DNA of 64,000 bases from Mycolicibacterium sp. J2 (GTDB lineage: Bacteria; Actinomycetota; Actinomycetes; Mycobacteriales; Mycobacteriaceae). A program made the position numbers and the translations under genes. Below are positions 32,946 through 41,335 of the stretch, piece by piece. The DNA is taken from positions 124,001-188,000 of the forward strand of contig NZ_JAPFPY010000002.1 in NCBI RefSeq assembly GCF_026240945.1. Reading direction: 5' to 3'. Under the pieces are notes generated by a model. It was not told the DNA's origin. It made no database searches and saw only the letters and a list, made by a program, of their open reading frames with translations. Position 1 is the first letter of the stretch, and the number at the start of each line of letters is the position of its first letter.

Positions 32946-34199
32946 ATGCGACGTTGGAAGTCCGCGGCGGCGGTCCTGGCTTCGGTGGCGCTGGCCTCCG
33001 GCCTGATCGCGGGCTGCTCGCAGGCCAAGCCCGCGCAACCGCCGGCGGGCTCGGGGGAGCCGTCGATCCAGCTGCCCGCCGACTATTCGGGTTCCGGGCC
33101 GGGCACGCTGATCAGCGCCACCAAGTTCGACACCATCGACCGCCGCATGCTGCGGGTCTCCTCGGTCGCGGCCCGGTTCACCTACACGTCCACCTCGGGG
33201 ATCGACGGCAGCCCGCAGGTGGTCTCCGGCAGCGTGTTCGCGCCCAACGGTGCACCGCCGGACGGCGGCTGGCCCGTCATCGTCTTCGGGCACGGCACCA
33301 CCGGTGTCGAGCCCGACTGCGCACCCTCGCTGTCGCCGACACTGTTCGGGTTCTCCGACGCGGTCCGCGCGCTCATCCAGCTCGGCTATGTCATGGTGGT
33401 GCCGGATTACCAGGGCCTGGGCACCCACGACACCTATCACCCGTACCTGGACGCCGCGACCGTCGGGCACAACATGATCGACGCGGCCCGTGCGGTCCGC
33501 AAACTGGTCCCCGACACGTCGGACAAGTGGGTGGCCTTCGGCGTCTCCCAGGGCGGCCAAGCCTCTTGGGCCGCAAACGAATTGGTCAATACCTACGGTG
33601 CCGGGGATACCCGGCTGGTCGGCTCGGTGAGCGTATCGTCGGCCGCCGACGTGACGGGTCTGGCCGACGTCGCCGCCGAGGGCAGGCTGACACCGCAGCA
33701 GGCCGTCGCGCTGGCGCTGTTCCTGCGCGCGCTGAAGAACCAGGTCCCCGACCTGAATCTCGACGATTTCCGCCGGGGACTGGTGAAGGAGAACTGGGAT
33801 CTGCTGACCGGTTGTTCGGATGTCGACGCGCAGAAGCGCCTGGAGATCGCCAACCAGGTGCAGCCCGACGACCTGCGCCCGGCCACCCCGCAGGCCACCG
33901 ACGAACTGCGCGGCTACCTGAACCGGATGAGCGGGCTGCCGCGGTTCCAGGCCAGCGCGCCGATGCTGATCGTGCACGGTGACGCCGACGAGACCGTTCC
34001 GGTGCAGTGGACCGAGGAGGCCGTCAAGCGGGCCTGCGATCTCGGGGACACCCTGGCATCGTTCATCGCGGCCGGCCGCCACCACGGCGATTTCGATCCC
34101 ATCGTGGCGCTGGACTGGGTGCAGAAGCGGTTCGCCGACGCCCCGGCCGACAACACGTGCACCGTCGAAGGTGGACCCTCGATCCTGAAGACCACCTGA
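32946..34199 (+). CDS. Secreted LIP-family lipase, lipoprotein (paralogue 2)
   Basis: The 417-residue protein has a short signal sequence with lipobox IAGC and is a predicted lipoprotein. The alpha/beta hydrolase triad is Ser201 (GVSQGG), Asp348 (HGDADETVP) and His380 (RHHGDFD). The LIP-family oxyanion segment VFGHGTTGVEPDCAPS is complete. Ser-to-Asp and Asp-to-His distances (147 and 32 residues) match its three paralogues within two residues. GGAGAGG precedes ATG 32946, which is 13 bases after the Wzz stop, so it belongs to the same transcript. Substrates of the family are esters of lipids or acylated sugars. Confidence 0.87.
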   Translation: MRRWKSAAAVLASVALASGLIAGCSQAKPAQPPAGSGEPSIQLPADYSGSGPGTLISATKFDTIDRRMLRVSSVAARFTYTSTSGIDGSPQVVSGSVFAPNGAPPDGGWPVIVFGHGTTGVEPDCAPSLSPTLFGFSDAVRALIQLGYVMVVPDYQGLGTHDTYHPYLDAATVGHNMIDAARAVRKLVPDTSDKWVAFGVSQGGQASWAANELVNTYGAGDTRLVGSVSVSSAADVTGLADVAAEGRLTPQQAVALALFLRALKNQVPDLNLDDFRRGLVKENWDLLTGCSDVDAQKRLEIANQVQPDDLRPATPQATDELRGYLNRMSGLPRFQASAPMLIVHGDADETVPVQWTEEAVKRACDLGDTLASFIAAGRHHGDFDPIVALDWVQKRFADAPADNTCTVEGGPSILKTT

Positions 34200-34225
34200 C
34201 CCGGACGCGACGACCCGGAGAAGCC

Positions 34226-35500
34226 ATGACAGATACCAACGCCGCCCGCGAGGACGCCCAGCCCGCCATCGAATCGCAGGTGCTGGCGACGTCGCCGACG
34301 CACCGGCGCATCATCGGCCTGGACGGGGTGCGCGGGCTGGGCTGCCTGGCCGTGGTCGCCGGTCACGTCGGGATCGCGTATTCGCCGATCGTGCACCACA
34401 AGGCGAAGTTGGACATCCTGGGCCTGGCGCTCATCCTGTTCTTCGTCCTGAGCGGATTCCTGCTGTTCCTGCCCTATATCCGCAAGCTGACCAAGCCGGC
34501 GGACAAGGCCACCATGCCCGACACCCGGCAGTACGCGCTGCACCGCGTGTTCCGGGTGTTCCCCGGCTATCTGGTCATCTTCTTGATCTGCAACTTCGTG
34601 CTGCAGGTGGCCTACGTCCAGAACTCGGCGACCCAGCAGCTGGGCACCGATCAGGGCACCGGCATGATCACCGATCCGTGGGAGCTGCTGGCCAACCTGA
34701 CGCTCACCCAGACCTACGTCCCGGAGTACGTGCAGACCGGCATCAGCCCGTCCTGGTCGTTGACGCTGGAGATCGCGTTCTACGCGTCGCTGCCGCTGCT
34801 CGGCATGCTGTTGTTCGGACTGCGCAAGCGCACCGGTGTCGCGCCGCTGACGCTGGCCTGCCTGGCCCCGGCCATCCTGCTGGTGCTCGGCGTCATCGGC
34901 CGGTTGTTCGCGCCGCTGGTGTTCCAGGCCACCGGGGAGACCAGCGTGGCCATGCAGAACTGGGGTCCGAACTGGGCCGCGGTGTTCATGCGCAGCTTCT
35001 TGACCAATGCCGATCTGTTCGCGTACGGCATGTTCGCCGCCATCCTGTTCGTCGCCATCGAGCAGGGTGTCATCGGCCCCCGCGCCGCCAAGCGGATCTG
35101 GGTGCTGTCCATCCCCGGACTGTTCGTCGCGATGGTGGCCGCGCTGGCGATCACCATGACCGGAAGTGCCTTCGCGACGGCCGGAATCGGTTTCGTCTCA
35201 GCCATTTTCATCATCTTGATCGTGCTGCCACTGGCGTGGGGCGGGAATTCGAAACTGGCCAGCTTCCTGGATTACAAGCCGTTCCACTTCGTCGGCGTCA
35301 TCTCGCTGTCGGTGTACCTGTGGCACTACCCGATGCTGCTGCTGCTGGGCCGCTACGGCCTGGCCGCCGGGGACACCTGGGGTGGCATGTTCCGCAATAT
35401 CGCCGTCGTGGCGGCGGTGACCATCCTGCTCTCCACCGCCACCTACTACCTGGTCGAGAAACCCGGCCTGGGCCTGGTCAAGCGATTCCGGAAGAGTTGA
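34226..35500 (+). CDS. OafA-type membrane acyltransferase (acyltransferase 3 family)
   Basis: The 424-residue protein has about ten membrane helices and the acyltransferase-3 signature: RRIIGLDGVRGLGCLAVVAGH with catalytic His at the end, LILFFVLSGFLLFLPYIRKL, and ALHRVFRVFPGYLVIFLI. These proteins move acetyl or other acyl groups across the membrane on to surface sugars. A basic cytoplasmic tail follows HFVGVISLSVYLWHYPMLLLLG. ATG 34226 has CCCGGAG upstream. Its stop shares one base with the start of the third lipase, so an O-acyltransferase and a lipase are translated in sequence. Confidence 0.9.
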   Translation: MTDTNAAREDAQPAIESQVLATSPTHRRIIGLDGVRGLGCLAVVAGHVGIAYSPIVHHKAKLDILGLALILFFVLSGFLLFLPYIRKLTKPADKATMPDTRQYALHRVFRVFPGYLVIFLICNFVLQVAYVQNSATQQLGTDQGTGMITDPWELLANLTLTQTYVPEYVQTGISPSWSLTLEIAFYASLPLLGMLLFGLRKRTGVAPLTLACLAPAILLVLGVIGRLFAPLVFQATGETSVAMQNWGPNWAAVFMRSFLTNADLFAYGMFAAILFVAIEQGVIGPRAAKRIWVLSIPGLFVAMVAALAITMTGSAFATAGIGFVSAIFIILIVLPLAWGGNSKLASFLDYKPFHFVGVISLSVYLWHYPMLLLLGRYGLAAGDTWGGMFRNIAVVAAVTILLSTATYYLVEKPGLGLVKRFRKS

Positions 35501-36720
35501 TGCGCCACAAGCTGTGGTGGGGCGGATCGGCCCTGGCCGTCGTCGTGGTCGTCGTGATCGGCATCGTGCTGGTGATCCGGCGCGACGACGCCAAGCCGGT
35601 GGGTCAGGGCGCCGAGACGGGGGCGCAGCCCGTGGCGGGCGCCCAGCTGGGCGGACAGGATCCGGGTGCGCTGATCAGCGCCAGCACCATGCCCGAGTTC
35701 AACAAGCGGGCGCAGGGCGCGGCGATCAACGCGGCCCGGGTGGTCTACCACTCCACCGAGGGCGACACCGGCGCGCCCACCGAGGTGTCGGCGTCGGTGT
35801 TCGTACCGCCGGGCGACGCGCCGGCCGGTGGGTGGCCGGTCATCGCGCTCGGCCACGGCACCGTCGGCATCGACGAGCCCTGCGCGCCGTCGCTGTCGGC
35901 CTCGCTGCTGAGCATGGCCGAGGTGGTCGACAAGTTCATCGCCTCCGGCTATGCGGTCACGCTGGCGGACTTTCAGGGCCTGGGCGCGCCGGGCGTGCAC
36001 CCGTACCTTGACGCGCGGACGGCGGGCCGCAACATCATCGATTCGGTGCGCGCCCTGCGCAAGACCTTTCCGAACGTGTCCGACCGGTGGGCGGCCTGGG
36101 GCGGTTCGCAGGGCGGAGGGGCGGTGTGGGCCGCCAGTGAGCTGGCCGGCGGCTACGCCCCGGACCTGAACCTGATCGCGACGGTGGCGCTGGCGCCGGC
36201 CGCCGACGTGGCCGGCCTGGTCGACAAGGCCGTCGACGGCACCCTGAGCAAGGAACAGTCGGCGGCCCTGGTTCTGGTCATCGAGTCGATTGCGCGGCTG
36301 GACCCGGCGATCAACCGCGACGACTACCGGCGCGGCATCGTCGCCGAGAAGTGGGATGTGCTGATCGCGTGCGCCGGTGATGCGGTGCGCGACCGCGAGG
36401 CCGTCATCGACAAGATCCGGCCCGGCGACGTCGCCCCGCACGACGCGGCGGCGGCCGACCGGCTGCGTGACCACCTGCGGGCGTGGGCGCTGCCCCAGCA
36501 GCGGTCCACCGGCCCGCTGTCGGTGACCTACGGCGGCGAGGACGAGTACATCGACCCGGCGTGGACCGCCCACGCGATCGAGGCCGCCTGCGCCATGGGC
36601 ACGCAGCTGATCTCCGAATTCCAGCCCGAGCACGGCCACGGCGACCTGGACGTCGGCGAGCAGTTCGGCTGGCTGCTCGACCGGATGCACGGCACCCCCG
36701 CCTCCGGCGGCTGTGCCTGA
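35500..36720 (+). CDS. Membrane-anchored LIP-family lipase (paralogue 3)
   Basis: The 406-residue protein has an N-terminal helix (LWWGGSALAVVVVVVIGIVLV) with no lipobox Cys, so it should stay anchored with its enzyme domain outside. The triad is Ser203 (GGSQGG), Asp348 (YGGEDEYID) and His380 (EHGHGDLD), with LGHGTVGIDEPCAPS as oxyanion loop. It is closest in motif detail to paralogue 4. It overlaps the OafA-type gene by one base. The last codons fall in a short direct duplication of CCTCCGGCGGCTG. Confidence 0.87.
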   Translation: MRHKLWWGGSALAVVVVVVIGIVLVIRRDDAKPVGQGAETGAQPVAGAQLGGQDPGALISASTMPEFNKRAQGAAINAARVVYHSTEGDTGAPTEVSASVFVPPGDAPAGGWPVIALGHGTVGIDEPCAPSLSASLLSMAEVVDKFIASGYAVTLADFQGLGAPGVHPYLDARTAGRNIIDSVRALRKTFPNVSDRWAAWGGSQGGGAVWAASELAGGYAPDLNLIATVALAPAADVAGLVDKAVDGTLSKEQSAALVLVIESIARLDPAINRDDYRRGIVAEKWDVLIACAGDAVRDREAVIDKIRPGDVAPHDAAAADRLRDHLRAWALPQQRSTGPLSVTYGGEDEYIDPAWTAHAIEAACAMGTQLISEFQPEHGHGDLDVGEQFGWLLDRMHGTPASGGCA

Positions 36721-36812
36721 GCCTCCGGCGGCTGCCTGAGCCGCAGGTCAGTGCCCACGAGGTGCGCCGTCAGCTGCCCGTTAGCTGCATCGTGGCGGTA
36801 CGCCCGGCACCG

Positions 36813-36850
36813 CGTTTGCGATATCAACAAGAGTTGGTACAACGCAAACG
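36813..36850. repeat. Inverted repeat CGTTTGCG / CGCAAACG
   Basis: Perfect 8-bp arms lie at 36813-36820 and 36843-36850, 30 bases apart centre to centre. The 22-base interior contains a second small hairpin (CAAC-AAGA-GTTG). It could end the transcript of lipase 3 or be an operator just upstream of the promoter at 36863. Confidence 0.6.
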
Positions 36851-36862
36851 TCGTCACCACAG

Positions 36863-36890
36863 TTGACAGGATTCGACGGCAACGTAAATA
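36863..36890 (+). promoter_or_regulatory. Sigma-70-type promoter upstream of the sugar-phosphate transferase
   Basis: TTGACA at 36863-36868 is a perfect -35. TAAATA at 36885-36890 follows at a spacing of 16. A start near 36898 would leave an untranslated leader of about 260 bases. Confidence 0.55.
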
Positions 36891-37161
36891 TTGTCCTCGG
36901 TTTATCCGGCCTCCGGGCGTAGTTCGTGGTTAGATCGCACTGTTCGCACGGCGCGGAACCAACCCCTTGGTTGGCCGGCGCGCAAAGTCGTTCTCGGCGG
37001 CGGGCAACGGTCGGAAAAGGGTGGGAGCGACATCGCTCACACAGCGAAAAATACGCGCTGGATGTTGCAACTTACGCGAAAGAAAGCGATAGTTTAGGCG
37101 AGCCGCGATAGTCTGCGAGCAACAACGCTCGACTGGCGCAGCAAAGAAGGTGGACCTCCAG

Positions 37162-38658
37162 GTGACTCTTGTGAGAGAGACGGCAGCGCCAGTCGCCGTA
37201 GAACGTGCCGAACCTGCCGTTGCCCGTATCGGTGGGTTGCACTGGCAGCGTCGTTACGTTCTGGCCCTGACCATCACCGACGTCTTCGTGGTCGGTGCCG
37301 CGATGGCGTGCGCCCAAATGGTCCGGCTCGGCCGGCCAGTTACCGATTTCGATCCGCTGACCAAGTACTTCGGCCTGCTCTCGGTCATCTTCGGTTTCAT
37401 GTGGCTTGGTTTGCTGACGGCGTACCGGTCCCGGTCGCCACGAGTCGTCGGCGCCGGCATGGAGGAATACCGCCGCGTCCTGTCGGCCACCCTGTCCACG
37501 ATCGGCGTCGTCGCGGTCACCCTGATGATCTTCCGGCCCGAGTACGCGCGCGGCTATCTCGCACTGGCCTTCCCGCTCGGGCTGGTGTTCCTGATGCTCG
37601 GGCGCAGCGGCTGCCGCCGCGTGCTGAACTTCTACCGGCGCCGCGGACGGTGCGTCACCTCGGTGCTGGCCGTCGGCAACCCGGTGGCCGTCAAGAGCCT
37701 CGTCCAGTCGCTGGACCGGACCTGGTGGTACGGCTACTCGGTGGTCGGTGTGTGCCTGACCGGGCGGCCCGGTGGCGGCACCCTGGAGGTGCCCGGCGTG
37801 GGCGCGCTGCCGGTGCTCGGTGACGAGGGCCAGGTCGAGGAGGCCATCGCCCAGGTCGGCGCCGACACCGTCGCGCTGACCGCCACCGAACACCTGGGGC
37901 CCGAAGGCGTGCGCGAGCTGTCCTGGGAATTGGACCGCCTCGGCGTGGACCTCGTCGTCTCGCCCGGCATGGTGGACGTCGCGGGGCCCCGCCTGACCAT
38001 GCGCCCGGTGGCCGGCCTGCCGTTGATCCACGTGGAGAAGCCGCAGTACAGCGGCACCAAGAAGCTGCAGAAGCGGGCCTTCGACGTGTGCGTGGCGGTG
38101 ACCGTGCTGCTGATGGCTTTCCCGCTGCTGCTCGTCAGCGCGCTGGCCATCAAGCTCACCAGCCGCGGCCCGGTGTTCTACCTGTCGGAGCGGATCGGCC
38201 TGGACGGCAAGCCCTTCCGGATGATCAAGCTGCGCACCATGGTTGCCGACGCCGACAAGATGGTCGCCAGCCTGGCCGACAAGAACGAGATGGACGGCGG
38301 CGTGCTGTTCAAGATCCGGCAGGACCCCCGGGTCACCCCGATCGGCCGCATCCTGCGTCGCTACAGCGTCGACGAGCTACCCCAGTTCATCAACGTGCTG
38401 AAGAAGGAGATGAGCGTGGTGGGCCCGCGCCCGCCGCTGCCGAGTGAGGCCGACTCCTACACCGATCAGGTGCGCCGCCGGCTGCTGGTGCTACCCGGTA
38501 TCACCGGCCTCTGGCAGGTCAGCGGCCGGTCGGACCTGTCCTGGGACGACTCGGTCCGCCTGGACCTGTCCTACGTGGAGAACTGGTCCATCAGCGGTGA
38601 CCTCGTCATCGCCTTCAAGACCGTGCGGACCGTGCTGGGCGGGGTGGGCGCGTACTGA
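37162..38658 (+). CDS. Undecaprenyl-phosphate sugar-1-phosphate transferase (initiating enzyme)
   Basis: The 498-residue protein has the polyprenyl glycosylphosphotransferase layout. Five N-terminal helices and a CoA-binding-like central domain (CVTSVLAVGNPVAVKSLVQSL) lead to the catalytic domain: LQKRAFDVCVAVTVLLMAFP, GPVFYLSERIGLDGKPFRMIKLRTM, RRYSVDELPQFINVLKKEMSVVGPRPPLPSE and LPGITGLWQVSGRSDLSW. It should load the first sugar phosphate on to decaprenyl/undecaprenyl phosphate, starting the repeat unit. GTG at 37162 is chosen because AAGGTGG lies eight bases upstream; GTG at 37150 is the alternative. It is followed by lipase 4, probably under its own leaderless promoter. Confidence 0.92.
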   Translation: MTLVRETAAPVAVERAEPAVARIGGLHWQRRYVLALTITDVFVVGAAMACAQMVRLGRPVTDFDPLTKYFGLLSVIFGFMWLGLLTAYRSRSPRVVGAGMEEYRRVLSATLSTIGVVAVTLMIFRPEYARGYLALAFPLGLVFLMLGRSGCRRVLNFYRRRGRCVTSVLAVGNPVAVKSLVQSLDRTWWYGYSVVGVCLTGRPGGGTLEVPGVGALPVLGDEGQVEEAIAQVGADTVALTATEHLGPEGVRELSWELDRLGVDLVVSPGMVDVAGPRLTMRPVAGLPLIHVEKPQYSGTKKLQKRAFDVCVAVTVLLMAFPLLLVSALAIKLTSRGPVFYLSERIGLDGKPFRMIKLRTMVADADKMVASLADKNEMDGGVLFKIRQDPRVTPIGRILRRYSVDELPQFINVLKKEMSVVGPRPPLPSEADSYTDQVRRRLLVLPGITGLWQVSGRSDLSWDDSVRLDLSYVENWSISGDLVIAFKTVRTVLGGVGAY

Positions 38659-38682
38659 CCAGGGCCGCCGTCGCGGCTTCGG

Positions 38683-38688
38683 TAGCGT
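38683..38688 (+). promoter_or_regulatory. -10 element TAGCGT of a leaderless lipase 4 transcript
   Basis: TAGCGT ends six bases before the GTG start at 38695, and there is no ribosome site. This is the layout of leaderless mycobacterial genes. Confidence 0.5.
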
Positions 38689-38694
38689 GGATTC

Positions 38695-39996
38695 GTGCCG
38701 CGGTCCGTGTCTGAAACCCCGTCTGAGATCCCATCCGACACGCGGGTGCCCAGTCGGCCGCGCCGCATCAGGCGCGCAATCGTCGCCGTCGCGCTGATCG
38801 CCGTCGTCGTCGCCGAAATCGCCGCGGCCGTGGCACTTCTCCCGTTCGCGGTGCCGGTCGGGCTGGCCTATCTCAACCTCTTCCCGTCCTCCGGCGGCGC
38901 GCCGGCCCCGATCCAGAGCGCCGACCGCAGCGGTTCCGGCCCGGGGACGCTGGTGTCGGCCACCACGATGCCCGGGGTGACCCGCAGGATCGAGGCGCGG
39001 GGGCTGCGGGCCGCGCGGGTGTTGTACCGGTCCACCAATGGGGACACCGGCGAGCAGACCGTCGTGTCCGGCTCGGTGTTCGTCCCGACGGGAACCCCGC
39101 CGCCCGGTGGTTGGCGGGTGGTCGCGGTCGGGCACGGCACGCTCGGCATCGACGGGCCCTGCGCACCGTCGTTGTCCGACAACATGATGGGCCTGCTGCC
39201 GTTCGTCACCGCGTTCACCGGCCGCGGTTTCGCTGTCGCGGTCGCCGACTATGAAGGCTTGGGCACCAAGGGAAACCACCCATATCTCGATGCCCGTACC
39301 GCAGGCCTGAACATCATCGACAGCGTGCGGGCGTTGCGGCACACCTTCGGTGACGTGTCTTCGGTCTGGATGGCGTTCGGCCACTCTCAGGGCGGCGCGG
39401 CGACCTGGGCCGCCGACGAGCAGGCCGGCCGGTATGCCGCCGACCTGACCCTGATGGGGGCGGTGGCCGCCGCGCCGGCCGCCGACGTGTCCGGGTTCGT
39501 GGACAAGGCGCTGGCGCACACCCTGACCCCGGATCAGCTGCTGGCCATGCCGGTCATCGTGGAATCGCTGGCCCGCAGGCATCCCGACCTCAACCGCGAC
39601 GACTACCGGTCCGGCGCGGCCACCAAGTACTGGCAGGTGCTCACCGCCTGTCAGGCGCCGGAGATCTATCAGCGCGGCGACGCCGGGGCGCAGCTGCGCC
39701 CCGAATTCGTCGCGCCCCGCGACGCTGCTGCGGCCGACCGGCTGCGCCGGCTGCTGCGTGATTGGGCGCTGCCGCAGCGTCCGCTGTCGGCGCCGCTGTC
39801 GGTCTGGTACGGCGGGGCCGATACGCTGGTCGACTCGGCCTGGACGGCCGCAGCGATCGCGAAGGCGTGCGCCATGGGAGGAACGGTGACGGTGCAGTTC
39901 GAACCGGGGAAGGGACATGGAGACGTCGACCTGGCGTCCCAATTAGATTGGATGGCAAAGCGTTTCGCCGACCAGCCGGTGCCCGATGACTGCTGA
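38695..39996 (+). CDS. Membrane-anchored LIP-family lipase (paralogue 4)
   Basis: The 433-residue protein has a basic start and a long hydrophobic anchor (IVAVALIAVVVAEIAAAVALLPFAV) without a lipobox. The triad is Ser231 (GHSQGG), Asp376 (YGGADTLVD) and His408 (GKGHGDVD), with VGHGTLGIDGPCAPS as oxyanion loop. All triad spacings equal those of paralogues 1 and 3. GTG 38695 has no ribosome site but a TAGCGT six bases upstream, so translation is probably leaderless. The gene runs 11 bases into birA, which joins the accessory locus to the conserved backbone. Confidence 0.87.
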   Translation: MPRSVSETPSEIPSDTRVPSRPRRIRRAIVAVALIAVVVAEIAAAVALLPFAVPVGLAYLNLFPSSGGAPAPIQSADRSGSGPGTLVSATTMPGVTRRIEARGLRAARVLYRSTNGDTGEQTVVSGSVFVPTGTPPPGGWRVVAVGHGTLGIDGPCAPSLSDNMMGLLPFVTAFTGRGFAVAVADYEGLGTKGNHPYLDARTAGLNIIDSVRALRHTFGDVSSVWMAFGHSQGGAATWAADEQAGRYAADLTLMGAVAAAPAADVSGFVDKALAHTLTPDQLLAMPVIVESLARRHPDLNRDDYRSGAATKYWQVLTACQAPEIYQRGDAGAQLRPEFVAPRDAAAADRLRRLLRDWALPQRPLSAPLSVWYGGADTLVDSAWTAAAIAKACAMGGTVTVQFEPGKGHGDVDLASQLDWMAKRFADQPVPDDC

Positions 39997-40807
39997 ACCG
40001 CGGGCACTGGACGCCGCGGCGCTGCGCGCCGCACTCGACACGCAGGACACCGAGGCGGGACCGTGGCGCCGCCTGGACGTCGTCGAGGTCACCGGATCCA
40101 CCAACGCCGACCTCATCGCACGCTCCCGCGACGGTGACGACATCGCCGGGGCGGTGCTGCTGGCCGAGCATCAGACCGCCGGTCGTGGGCGCGGCGGGCG
40201 GTCGTGGGCGGGTGTGCGGCATGGGCAGATCATCATGTCGGTGGGTATCGCCACCGACGGCGTCGACGAGCAGCGCTGGGGTTTGGTGCCGCTGCTGGCC
40301 GGCGTCGCGGTCGTCGACACGCTGTCCGCGTCGGGAATCGACGCCGGGCTCAAGTGGCCCAACGACGTGCTCGTCGGCACCGCCAAGATCGCCGGGATCC
40401 TGGCCGAGGTGGCCTCGCCGAAACCCGTCATCGTGCTGGGGATCGGGTGCAACGTCGCAGTCCGGCCCGAGGATATCGGGCAGCCACAGGCCACCTCGGT
40501 GTATCAGCTCGGGGTCGAGGCGGATCGCACCGATATCGTGCGGACGTTGTTGGCGCGGCTGGGGGAGCGGATCGGGCAGTGGCGGACCGGTGACACCGAC
40601 GCGCTGCTCGACGACTACCGCGCCCGCAGCGCGACGTTGGGGGCCCGGGTGCGTGCCCAGTTGCCGGGAGGCCGGGACATCGTCGGCACGGCCGAGGCAA
40701 TCGACGGGCAGGGCCGGCTGCGCATCGGCACCGAGAGCGGCAGTGAAGTGGTTTCGGCGGCCGATATTGTGCATTTGCGGCCCGCGGGCGACGGGGTGGT
40801 TGAGTAA
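39986..40807 (+). CDS. birA: Biotin--[acetyl-CoA-carboxylase] ligase BirA
   Basis: The enzyme adenylates biotin and attaches it to the Lys of AccA-type subunits, so it serves AccA3 at 7.7-9.5 kb. The 273-residue protein has VTGSTNADLIARSRDG, LAEHQTAGRGRGGRSWAG (biotinyl-5'-AMP loop), GLKWPNDVLVGTAKIAGILAEV and an SH3-like end. It lacks the N-terminal DNA-binding domain of E. coli BirA, as is usual in mycobacteria, so it is not a repressor. ATG 39986 overlaps the lipase by 11 bases. It corresponds to Rv3279c. Confidence 0.95.
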   Translation: MTAEPRALDAAALRAALDTQDTEAGPWRRLDVVEVTGSTNADLIARSRDGDDIAGAVLLAEHQTAGRGRGGRSWAGVRHGQIIMSVGIATDGVDEQRWGLVPLLAGVAVVDTLSASGIDAGLKWPNDVLVGTAKIAGILAEVASPKPVIVLGIGCNVAVRPEDIGQPQATSVYQLGVEADRTDIVRTLLARLGERIGQWRTGDTDALLDDYRARSATLGARVRAQLPGGRDIVGTAEAIDGQGRLRIGTESGSEVVSAADIVHLRPAGDGVVE

Positions 40808-40810
40808 AGT
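40805..40810 (+). promoter_or_regulatory. -10 element TAAAGT overlapping the birA stop
   Basis: TAAAGT ends six bases before the GTG at 40817, pointing to a leaderless transcript of the PH-domain gene. Its first three bases are the birA stop codon. Confidence 0.5.
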
Positions 40811-40816
40811 CACACC

Positions 40817-41335
40817 GTGGGCTACCCGGAGAACGTGCTGGCCAAGGATGAGCGGGTGGTGCTGCACCGGCATCCGCACTGGAAGCGGTTGATCGGCGCG
40901 GTACTGGTGCTGCTGGTCGCCACCGCGCTGGCGGCCTTCGGCGCGGGCTGGGTGAACCAGACCGATTGGGACGGCAACGCCAAGCGGATCCTGTTCGCGG
41001 TCATCGGCGTGATCTGGCTGATCCTGGTGGGTTGGCTGACGATTTGGCCGTTCCTGAATTGGTGGACAACGCATTTTGTCATCACCGACCGCCGGGTGAT
41101 GTTCCGCCACGGGCTGCTCACCCGCAGTGGGATCGATATCCCGCTGGCCCGGATCAACAGTGTGGAATTCCGGCACGGCCTGCTGGACCGCATGCTGCGC
41201 ACCGGAACGCTGGTCATCGAGTCAGCGGCGCAGGATCCCCTGGAATTCCACGACATCCCGCGGGTGGAGCAGGTGCACTCCCTGCTGTATCACGAAGTCT
41301 TCGACACCTTGGGTTCCGAGGAATCGCCCAGCTGA
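40817..41335 (+). CDS. PH-domain (DUF304/YdbS-like) membrane protein
   Basis: The 172-residue protein has two membrane helices (LIGAVLVLLVATALAAFGAGWV and ILFAVIGVIWLILVGWLTIW) followed by a bacterial PH domain with TTHFVITDRRVMFRHGLLTRSGIDIPLARINSVEF. It corresponds to Rv3278c and is a cell-membrane protein of unknown function. The start is GTG without a ribosome site but with TAAAGT six bases upstream. It overlaps the end of the convergent gtrA-like gene by 46 bases. Confidence 0.88.
   Translation: MGYPENVLAKDERVVLHRHPHWKRLIGAVLVLLVATALAAFGAGWVNQTDWDGNAKRILFAVIGVIWLILVGWLTIWPFLNWWTTHFVITDRRVMFRHGLLTRSGIDIPLARINSVEFRHGLLDRMLRTGTLVIESAAQDPLEFHDIPRVEQVHSLLYHEVFDTLGSEESPS

Larger units (their letters stand above)
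36721..37161. promoter_or_regulatory. 440-base leader region before the sugar-phosphate transferase gene
   Basis: No gene is convincing here. The region holds an 8-bp inverted repeat at 36813-36850, a good promoter at 36863-36890, a CCAACC-CCTT-GGTTGG hairpin near 36960, and two imperfect copies of a GCGATAGT...GCGAGC motif at 37086-37120, each containing a TANNNT. It looks like a control region with more than one possible start point. Confidence 0.55.

Noticed and set aside
36751..36933. 60-codon frame in the leader of the sugar-phosphate transferase
   Set aside because: It crosses the promoter and inverted repeat and has no ribosome site.
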